From Planctomycetota bacterium (GTDB taxonomy: Bacteria > Planctomycetota > MHYJ01 > JACPRB01): a stretch of DNA of 5,782 nucleotides. Location: positions 1-5,782 of the forward strand of contig JACQFK010000555.1 of NCBI GenBank assembly GCA_016200125.1. Reading direction: 5' to 3'. Under the pieces are notes generated by a model that was not told the DNA's origin, did no database searches, and saw only the letters and a program-made list of their open reading frames with translations. Of this stretch, positions 1 through 4,976 are shown piece by piece; within the stretch, counting starts at the first letter, position 1, and every line of letters starts with the position of its first letter. A program made the position numbers and the translations under genes.

Positions 1-154
1 AGGACCTTGCGCAGCCGTTCGCGGAGCTGAGTTCACCTCTGCAACTTGAAGCCGCTGAAGCGAACGAGTACCGTTGCTGGAAGGCTGGCAGCGGTCCCGG
101 GGAGAGGAGGCCTTCGACCGGGCCCTCGTCCGCGTGCGGGAGGCGCTCCGTTGA
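1..154 (+). CDS. 3' end of an unrecognised gene (partial, possibly frameshifted)
   Basis: I do not recognise this product. Two frames look protein-like. From position 3 one frame is open and reads DLAQPFAELSSPLQLEAAEA and on through NEYR, up to about position 74. From about 74 the frame one base back reads LLEGWQRSRGEEAFDRALVR followed by VREALR, with a TGA stop at 152-154. Joined across a one-base shift near 70-76, they form a natural helical C-terminus that ends 9 bases before the stop of the convergent methyltransferase gene. Without the shift, the first frame runs on to a TAG at 207-209, and overlaps the methyltransferase in less protein-like sequence. The second frame alone has stops at 47-49 and 56-58 and no good start. 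I infer a truncated gene entering from the left, with a sequencing error or real frameshift. The stretch may instead be non-coding. Confidence 0.3.
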
Positions 155-163
155 AGCCGCCCG

Positions 164-907
164 TCACGCCGGCCCCGGCGCCGACTTCTTCCGCCCGATG
201 AAAACGTAGTAGGGCGAGCGCAGCCTGAGCATGTAGGGCACCCGGCCGAGATGCTCGCCGAGATGGATCTGCTCGAACCTGGATCTCAGGTAGGGCAGGT
301 GATCGCGGGACAGGAAGACGTCGTTCCGCGCATAGCTGAGCGGCCACCAGAAGCGCTGGAAGCGGGAGTGCCGCTTCAGGTCCGGCTCCGGCCACTTGCG
401 GGAGATGTAGAAGTCGACGACGCCGATGAGCCCCCCCGGCTTGAGGTTCTCCCACGCGCGGTCGATCGCCTGGAACCAGTCCGGAATCATCGTGAGCGAG
501 TAGGAGAAGGTCACGATGTCCGCCTTCTCCTCCGCCTGCCAGGCCGTCGCATCGGCGGTCAGGGTCTCCACGTTCTTCCAGTTCCGTTCCGCCAGGCGAC
601 GGCGGGCGACTTCCTGGAGGGAGGGGCAGAGGTCGACCAGCAGCGCCCGCTTGAGCGGTCCGAGCCGGTCGCCAAGAAGCTCCGCGTTGCTTCCCGTTCC
701 CGCGCCCATGTCGAGCCAGACATCGCCGGGCTTGAACTCGAGGATCCGCATGAGCTCCTCACGGCCGTGAAGGAGCCGGCGCCGGAAGCCGTCGTAGGAA
801 TCCGCCTGTCCGCGATAGAGGGTGTCCAGCCGCTCCGGATGAGAGCCCCCTTTTGACGGGGGGAAGACCATGTGCCATAGAGTCGGCAGGTCGGAGAAGA
901 GCTTCAC
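164..907 (-). CDS. btaB: BtaB-like SAM-dependent N-methyltransferase (betaine lipid DGTS synthesis)
   Basis: This 247-residue class I SAM methyltransferase resembles BtaB and the methyltransferase part of the eukaryotic bifunctional protein Bta1. That enzyme trimethylates diacylglycerylhomoserine to the betaine lipid DGTS, probably at the inner membrane face. Visible landmarks are the family-like QADSYDGFRRRLLHGR (34-49), the SAM-binding loop VWLDMGAGTGSN (63-74), the acidic end of strand 2 in LVDLCPSLQEVARRRL (90-105), NWKNVETLTADA (109-120), ADIVTFSYSLTMIPDW (129-144) and PGGLIGVVDFY (157-167). The C-terminal pattern is HLPYLRSRFE, then VPYMLRLRSPYYVFIG. The start is GTG at 905-907, because an in-frame TGA lies at 917-919. 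ATG at 869-871 is an alternative that costs 12 residues. No strong ribosome site is visible. It follows the permease gene by 77 bases on the same strand. BtaA (the 3-amino-3-carboxypropyl transferase, DUF3419), the usual partner, is absent here. Family assignment rests on recalled motifs; a related lipid or small-molecule methyltransferase remains possible. Confidence 0.8.
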   Translation of the reverse strand: MKLFSDLPTLWHMVFPPSKGGSHPERLDTLYRGQADSYDGFRRRLLHGREELMRILEFKPGDVWLDMGAGTGSNAELLGDRLGPLKRALLVDLCPSLQEVARRRLAERNWKNVETLTADATAWQAEEKADIVTFSYSLTMIPDWFQAIDRAWENLKPGGLIGVVDFYISRKWPEPDLKRHSRFQRFWWPLSYARNDVFLSRDHLPYLRSRFEQIHLGEHLGRVPYMLRLRSPYYVFIGRKKSAPGPA

Positions 908-926
908 GATGGAACTTCAGCAAATC

Positions 927-960
927 GGGGGCCGCGTCGATGGGCTCTCCCGTGGCCCCC
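927..960 (-). other. GC-rich hairpin between the permease and methyltransferase genes
   Basis: GGGGGCCGCG (927-936) pairs with CGTGGCCCCC (951-960). This gives a 10-base-pair stem with one G-U pair and a 14-base loop. Read on the minus strand it lies downstream of the permease stop (985) and ends 19 bases before the GTG start of the methyltransferase. Only a short run of three T residues follows, so it is not a classical intrinsic terminator. It could be an attenuating or partial terminator, a transcript-stabilising element, or a structure limiting ribosome access. The octamer TCGATGGG occurs at 937-944 in the loop and again at 961-968 beside the stem. Confidence 0.4.
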
Positions 961-984
961 TCGATGGGAAGATTCCTGCACAGG

Positions 985-1752
985 CTATTTCAGGAACTCC
1001 TTGTAGAAGGACGCCGCGGCGATGATGAAGCCGATCGCGGTGATGAGGGTGCGCACCCGCGCCTGGGGGATCCGCTGGGCGTAGTGGGAGCCCACGAAGT
1101 AGCCGGCGAGCGCGCCGACGGTCATGACCCCGGCCTTGGGCCAGTCGACGAGGCCGGCGCTGATGAACACGACCGTCGCGACGATGTTGATCAGCGAGCC
1201 GAGCAGCGTCTTGAGCGCGTTCATCTCGTGGATGTCGGTCAGGCCGATCAGCCCGAGCGACGCCAGCATCAGGATCCCGATCCCCGCGCCGAAGTAGCCT
1301 CCGTAGACCGCGACCGCCAGCTGGAAGAGCAGCGCGCCCCAGAGGACGCCCGACCGCGCCTCCGCCGGGCGCGCGCCCATCAGGCGCCGGATCAGGCCCT
1401 GGCTGACGAAGAGGATCGTGGCGAAGAGGATCAGGAAGGGCACGAGCTTCGAGAACACTTTCTCGCTCGTGTGGGTGAGCAGCCAGCTGCCGGCCCAGCC
1501 TCCCAGGAGGCTGGGCGGGATGAAGCGCCAGAGCCAGGGCTTGACGGCGGCGAGCTGGCGCCGGTAGCCGAAGACGCCGCCGAAGGTCCCGACCACGAGC
1601 GCGAAGGTGCTCGTGGCGTTGGCCGCGAGCGGCGCCGTGCGGCAAAGGAGAAGGGTAGGGAAGGTGATCAGCGTGCCGCCCCCCGCGACCGCGTTGATGA
1701 GGCCCGCCGCCGCGGCCGCCGCCGCCAGCCCTGTGATTTCAAGCGCCGACAT
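985..1752 (-). CDS. TauE/SafE (TSUP) family membrane permease
   Basis: This 255-residue protein is almost wholly hydrophobic and shows the duplicated architecture of the TauE/SafE family, inner-membrane carriers linked to export or uptake of sulfite, sulfonates and other organic anions. The first repeat carries the hallmark GLINAVAGGGTLITFPTLL (17-35), followed by PLAANATSTFALVVG (41-55). The second repeat carries YGGYFGAGIGILMLASLG (150-167), followed by the conserved MNALKTLLGSLINI (177-190). About seven to eight membrane helices can be counted, with a short polar linker rich in Arg and Ala around 121-134. Length is normal for the family. ATG at 1750-1752 is the only reasonable start, because an in-frame TAG lies nine bases upstream; no clear ribosome site is seen. 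It is the first gene of a leftward pair with the BtaB-like gene and is divergent from the exopolyphosphatase gene. The transported substrate cannot be deduced from sequence, and the neighbours give no sulfur-metabolism context. Confidence 0.88.
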   Translation of the reverse strand: MSALEITGLAAAAAAAGLINAVAGGGTLITFPTLLLCRTAPLAANATSTFALVVGTFGGVFGYRRQLAAVKPWLWRFIPPSLLGGWAGSWLLTHTSEKVFSKLVPFLILFATILFVSQGLIRRLMGARPAEARSGVLWGALLFQLAVAVYGGYFGAGIGILMLASLGLIGLTDIHEMNALKTLLGSLINIVATVVFISAGLVDWPKAGVMTVGALAGYFVGSHYAQRIPQARVRTLITAIGFIIAAASFYKEFLK

Positions 1753-1872
1753 TCCGGCCTAGCGTAGCAGTCCGGCCGCCGTTTACAAAGGATCGCCGCC
1801 TTTGCCGGAAATTAACCTTCGTTCTCTGGCGTCCGCTCCCGCTTTCTCCGTAGAATCGATTCCCGAAGCCCC
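1753..1872. promoter_or_regulatory. Divergent intergenic region with probable promoters for both operons
   Basis: These 120 bases separate the permease start (minus) from the exopolyphosphatase start (plus), and are less GC-rich than the flanking genes, so both promoters should lie here. For the plus strand, TAGAAT at 1851-1856 matches five of six bases of a sigma-70 -10 box, but no convincing -35 box is found at 16-18 bases upstream. This would leave an untranslated leader of only about 10 bases, and no Shine-Dalgarno sequence precedes the ATG. For the minus strand, a TTGTAA-like -35 (reverse of 1783-1788) lies 16 bases from TACGCT (reverse of 1761-1766), a weak match. No PhoB-type box was recognised. 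Confidence 0.35.
1786..1804. repeat. Short perfect inverted repeat in the divergent promoter region
   Basis: CAAAGG (1786-1791) and CCTTTG (1799-1804) form a perfect 6-base dyad around a 7-base centre. It overlaps the candidate minus-strand -35 and lies upstream of the candidate plus-strand -10. This geometry fits an operator for a dimeric regulator, or a small hairpin. A dyad this short can arise by chance. TCCGGC at 1753-1758 and 1771-1776, with its reverse complement at 1804-1809, is also repeated here. Confidence 0.2.
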
Positions 1873-3399
1873 ATGAAAGTCGCGGCGATCGACATCGGCG
1901 CCAACAGCGTCCACCTCGTGATCTCGAGGCTCCACGGCCCCGGCTCGCGCGAGGTGCTGGACCGGGAGCGGGAGATGCTCCGCCTCGGGGAGTCGACCTT
2001 CACCAAGGGCGGCATCGCGCCCGAGCTCCTGTCCCGCGCGATCGAGGTGCTCAAGCGCTACCGCGCCGTCTCGGAGGCCCACGGCGTCGAGGCGATCCTG
2101 ACCGTGGCGACCTCGCCGGTGCGCGATGCGCGGAACCGCGCCGAGTTCGTGCTGCGCGCCAACACCGAGGCGCGCCTGGCGGTGCGCGTGCTGTCGGGCG
2201 AGGAGGAGGGGCGGCTGATCTACGCCGGGGTCCGCGACGGGCTCTCGCCGTCGATCAAGAAGCTCGCGGTGCTCGACATCGGCGGCGGCAGCGCGGAGAT
2301 CGTGATCGGCGAGGGCTCGCGCGTCTCCCATGTGAAGAGCCTGAAGCTCGGCGTGCTCCGGCTGGCCGTGCAGTTCCCGGGACGGCGGCCGAAGACGCTG
2401 GAGTCGATGGAGCGGCACATCCGCGCGCTGATCGGGCCGGTCGCGCGCGAGGTCGCCAAGGCCGGCGTCGACGCCGCGGTCGGCACCAGCGGCTCGATCA
2501 TGACGCTCGCGGAGCTGCTGGACGTCCGCGACGAGGGTCATCCGATCCGTCTCTCGGAGATCGAGGACCTGTCGAAGCGGCTGCTCAAGTCGTCGCCGAA
2601 GGAGCTGGCGGACCTGGAGCCGGTGGGGGAGAAGCGGGCCGACACGATCGGCCCCGGGTCGCTCGTGGTGCGCGTCTTCATGGAGGAGGCGGGGCTCAAG
2701 GAGCTCTTCCCCTGCGAGCGGGCGCTCCGCGAGGGCGTGGTGGCGGACTACGCGTCGAGGAACGCCCCGAGGCTCGACGTGCGGGCGGAGGAGATCTCGG
2801 ACCCGCGGCGGCGCAGCGTCGAGTTCCTGGCCCGGCGCGTGGGCGCGCTCGACCGCCACGCGCGGCAGGTGGCGCGCCTCTCGCTCCTCATGTTCGACGC
2901 GCTGCTCCCCGTCCACGGGCTGGAGCCGCGGGACCGAGAGCTGCTGGAGTACGCTGCGCTGCTCCACGACGCGGGCTACTGGATCGGCGCGGAGAAGCAC
3001 CACAAGCACGCCTACTACCTCATCCGGGAGGGGCCGCTCGAGGGCTTCAGCCGGGAGGAGATCCAGGTGATCGGCCTCACCGCCCGCTACCACCGCGGGA
3101 AGACGCCGAAGGTCCGCCACGAGGACTACTCGAAGCTCTCGCGGGAGGCCCGGCGTCGCGTCAACGCGCTCGCCGCGCTCCTGCGGGTCGGCGACGGGCT
3201 CGACCGCAGCCACGCGGGCCTGGTCAAGGCGATGGACGTCGTCCTCAACGGCTCCGCCGTCACGCTCAACCTCCTGTCCGACTCGGACCTCGATCTCGAG
3301 CTCTACGCGGCGGAGCGGCGCGGCGACCTCTTCCGCAAGGTCTTCGACCGCGAGCTGATCTTCGAGGTCCGCAAGGACGCGGCGCCGGCGGCCCCATGA
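1873..3399 (+). CDS. ppx: Ppx/GppA family exopolyphosphatase with C-terminal HD-type domain
   Basis: This 508-residue protein is close in length to the long exopolyphosphatases of the E. coli Ppx/GppA type. Such enzymes cleave terminal phosphate from inorganic polyphosphate, or the 5' phosphate of pppGpp, in the cytoplasm. The N-terminal actin-like fold (about 1-300) shows phosphate loop 1, DIGANSVHL (7-15), and SGEEEGRLIYAGV (108-120), whose glutamates at 110-112 should include the catalytic base. It also shows phosphate loop 2, DIGGGSAEIVIG (135-146), and GTSGSIMTLAE (204-214). The C-terminal part (about 310-455) is HD-like: H329 in DRHARQVARLS, H365-D366 in LLHDAGYW, H376/H377/H379, H407 in ARYHRG, and D441/D444 in VGDGLDRSH. 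A small final domain follows (about 456-508). Motifs do not separate exopolyphosphatase from pppGpp phosphatase activity. The start is ATG at 1873, without an obvious ribosome site. The stop codon overlaps the next start (ATGA), implying translational coupling. Confidence 0.93.
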   Translation: MKVAAIDIGANSVHLVISRLHGPGSREVLDREREMLRLGESTFTKGGIAPELLSRAIEVLKRYRAVSEAHGVEAILTVATSPVRDARNRAEFVLRANTEARLAVRVLSGEEEGRLIYAGVRDGLSPSIKKLAVLDIGGGSAEIVIGEGSRVSHVKSLKLGVLRLAVQFPGRRPKTLESMERHIRALIGPVAREVAKAGVDAAVGTSGSIMTLAELLDVRDEGHPIRLSEIEDLSKRLLKSSPKELADLEPVGEKRADTIGPGSLVVRVFMEEAGLKELFPCERALREGVVADYASRNAPRLDVRAEEISDPRRRSVEFLARRVGALDRHARQVARLSLLMFDALLPVHGLEPRDRELLEYAALLHDAGYWIGAEKHHKHAYYLIREGPLEGFSREEIQVIGLTARYHRGKTPKVRHEDYSKLSREARRRVNALAALLRVGDGLDRSHAGLVKAMDVVLNGSAVTLNLLSDSDLDLELYAAERRGDLFRKVFDRELIFEVRKDAAPAAP

Positions 3400-4244
3400 A
3401 GCCCCGCCGCACGCTCCGATCCAGCCGCAACGCGACGCTGGACCGGCTGGCCGGACGGCTGAAGGAGGAACTCCGCAAGGTCCGGAAGAGCCCCGCGAAC
3501 GCCGAGGCGATCCACGACGCCCGCGTCGCCGCGCGCCGCCTGCTCGCGGCCGGGGAGCTCTGGGCCCCCCACGTCGCGCCCTGGCCCGGCGTGCGCGACC
3601 GGCTGCCCCGGATCGTCCGGAAGCTCGGCCGCGTGCGGAATCTCGACATCGCCATCGACCTGCTTCGGAAGGGGACGAAGGAGGACGCGGCCGCGCGCAA
3701 GGCGCTCTCCCGCTTCCTCCGACGGATCCGGAAGGAGGAGCGGGCCCGCGTGGCGGCCTGGCTGAAGGATCGGAAGATCGACAAGATCGATCTTCGGATG
3801 AGGAAGGTGGTCCGGGAGGTGCGGCAGAAGCCGGTGCTCGACGCGCCCTCGCCGCCCGACCTGGCGCCCCATTTCGCGCGGGTCATGAGCCTGTTCACGG
3901 GGCGGGCCTGGGAGCCGAGCTCGGAAGAAGCCCACGCGATCCGGCGCGAGGCGCGGCGGCTCCGCTACGCCCACGAGACGCTGGAGTGGGCCTACGAGCC
4001 GGAGGACTTCCAGAAAGTGGTGAAGGTGCTCGGCCGGATCCAGGAGATGGCCGGCGAGTGGCACGACCGGGTCATTCTGGAGAAGTTCGCGGCCAAGGCG
4101 ATCCGGCGGGGCAAGGCGCCGGCGCCGCTCGCCGGCTTCCTCGCGCAGATCCAGGCGGAATCGAAGACGCTCTCCGGGAAGTTCGTCCGCGCCGCGTCGG
4201 AGCTCAGCGACCTCCGCCAGCTGATCGTGGGGGACATCCGGTGA
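3396..4244 (+). CDS. CHAD-domain protein (conserved histidine alpha-helical domain)
   Basis: This 282-residue, strongly basic, all-helical protein matches a stand-alone CHAD domain. CHAD domains are known to bind polyphosphate through conserved basic residues and to target polyphosphate granules. Conserved patterns are visible in both helical halves: IHDARVAARRLLAAGELW (39-56) with H40, R43, R47 and R48; RKLGRVRNLDIAID (75-88); HAIRREARRLRYAHETLEW (180-198) with H180, R183, R184, R187, R188 and R190; and LGRIQEMAGEWHD (212-224). The ATG overlaps the stop of the exopolyphosphatase gene by 4 bases, and its own stop overlaps the GTG of the SixA gene by 4 bases, so all three are probably translated from one message. 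No signal peptide or membrane segment is seen, which fits a cytosolic or granule-bound protein. I infer a polyphosphate-binding partner of the adjacent phosphatases. No catalytic role is claimed; a CYTH triphosphatase domain, often fused to CHAD, is absent here. Confidence 0.9.
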   Translation: MKPRRTLRSSRNATLDRLAGRLKEELRKVRKSPANAEAIHDARVAARRLLAAGELWAPHVAPWPGVRDRLPRIVRKLGRVRNLDIAIDLLRKGTKEDAAARKALSRFLRRIRKEERARVAAWLKDRKIDKIDLRMRKVVREVRQKPVLDAPSPPDLAPHFARVMSLFTGRAWEPSSEEAHAIRREARRLRYAHETLEWAYEPEDFQKVVKVLGRIQEMAGEWHDRVILEKFAAKAIRRGKAPAPLAGFLAQIQAESKTLSGKFVRAASELSDLRQLIVGDIR

Positions 4245-4723
4245 AGGCGGTGTTTTTCCGCCACGGTCCCGCGCTGGCTCAGGGCACGCCCGGGGTCGCG
4301 GAAGCGGACCGTCCGCTCACGCCGGAGGGGCGGAGGAAGACGCTGCAGGCGGCCCGAGGGCTCCGCGCGCTGGACCTGGGCATCACCGTGATCTGCACGA
4401 GTCCGCTCCCGCGGGCGCTGCAGACGGCGGAGATTCTCGCGAAAGTCCTGGGGCTGCCGCCTCCGGAGATCCGGGAGGCGCTGCTGCCGGACGCGGCGCC
4501 GCTGCGGCTGCTCTCAGAGCTCCGGAGGCTTCGCCGGGAGACCCCGGCGCTCGTGGGCCACGAGCCGCAGCTGTCGGCCGCCGTCGCGCGGGCGACCGGC
4601 GCCTCGATCGAGCTCAGGAAGGCCGGGATGGCGCTCGTGGAGTTCAGCCGCGTCGCGCCCCGCGCGGAAGGCACGCTGACGCTGCTGCTGCGTCCGGCCG
4701 TTCTCCGGAAGCTCGGCTCCTGA
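4241..4723 (+). CDS. sixA: SixA-type phosphohistidine phosphatase (histidine phosphatase superfamily)
   Basis: This 160-residue protein belongs to the small SixA branch of the histidine phosphatase (phosphoglycerate mutase-like) superfamily, cytosolic enzymes that remove phosphate from phosphohistidine in HPt domains or phosphotransferase-system proteins. The catalytic RHG is at 7-9, with H8 the predicted phospho-acceptor. LTPEGRRK (26-33) follows, then SPLPRALQTAEIL (54-66) with R58 as the second phosphate-binding arginine, and LVGHEPQLS (104-112) with H107 as the second catalytic histidine. The order and spacing fit SixA, and the minimal size argues against sugar mutases. The start is GTG at 4241-4243, which overlaps the CHAD stop as GTGA and is preceded by a purine-rich GGGGGA. 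A longer in-frame reading from 3986 lies inside the CHAD gene and is not credible. The substrate is unknown; no histidine kinase or HPt gene is in view. Confidence 0.87.
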   Translation: MKAVFFRHGPALAQGTPGVAEADRPLTPEGRRKTLQAARGLRALDLGITVICTSPLPRALQTAEILAKVLGLPPPEIREALLPDAAPLRLLSELRRLRRETPALVGHEPQLSAAVARATGASIELRKAGMALVEFSRVAPRAEGTLTLLLRPAVLRKLGS

Positions 4724-4735
4724 GGGCGCGGCGGC

Positions 4736-4963
4736 TCAGTCCTTTCCCATCAGCCTCAGCACCGCGCGGGGATGCTTCAGGAGCCAGGCGGCGGCGAAGA
4801 AAACCGCGACGAGCAGAAGCATCGGAATCCGGGACGGAGCCATCCGCCGGACGTTCCAGGAACGGCACTCCTGGCAGGACTGCCCGGGCTCGGATCCGCT
4901 TGAATCCCAGGTCCGGGAGCAGCGCAGGCATCGATACTTCGTGTCGCCCGTCATCGGGTTCAT
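4736..4963 (-). CDS. Small zinc-ribbon protein with one C-terminal membrane helix
   Basis: I do not recognise a named family. The 75-residue product has an N-terminal zinc ribbon with two CxxC pairs, C12/C15 in YRCLRCSRTW and C30/C33 in GQSCQECRSW. A basic linker and a hydrophobic segment, IPMLLLVAVFFAAAWLL (46-62), follow, then a basic tail ending LMGKD. It resembles tail-anchored zinc-ribbon proteins of unknown function. The ATG at 4961-4963 is chosen here. A second ATG at 4952-4954 (residue 4) has a GAGG sequence 9 bases upstream and may be the true start. The gene begins 13 bases after the stop of the upstream minus-strand gene, so they are probably co-transcribed. It is convergent to sixA, with 12 bases between the two stops. 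An in-frame extension upstream to about 5104 only reads the neighbouring gene out of frame and was discarded. Confidence 0.7.
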   Translation of the reverse strand: MNPMTGDTKYRCLRCSRTWDSSGSEPGQSCQECRSWNVRRMAPSRIPMLLLVAVFFAAAWLLKHPRAVLRLMGKD

Positions 4964-4976
4964 CCTCAGATCCGCC

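Noticed and set aside
853..1767. Long plus-strand open frame of about 300 codons across the permease gene
   Set aside because: It is antisense to the clear TauE/SafE gene, has a repetitive Arg/Glu/Asp composition typical of GC-rich shadow frames, and shows no family motif.
1783..3213. Minus-strand open frame of 476 codons across the exopolyphosphatase gene
   Set aside because: It is the antisense shadow of ppx, dominated by Arg, Leu, His and Asp without any domain. The plus strand shows complete Ppx/GppA motifs.
3266..4064. Minus-strand open frames across the CHAD gene
   Set aside because: They lack recognisable motifs and lie opposite a gene with conserved CHAD patterns and 4-base overlaps on both sides.
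3986..4240. N-terminal extension of the SixA gene to an ATG at 3986
   Set aside because: The extension is the out-of-frame reading of the CHAD gene. The RHG motif belongs near the N-terminus in SixA, which fits GTG at 4241.
4720..4739. CTGAG...CTCAG dyad between the convergent stops, considered as a bidirectional terminator
   Set aside because: The stem is only 5 base pairs with a 10-base loop and no T-run on either side, so it is too weak to call.
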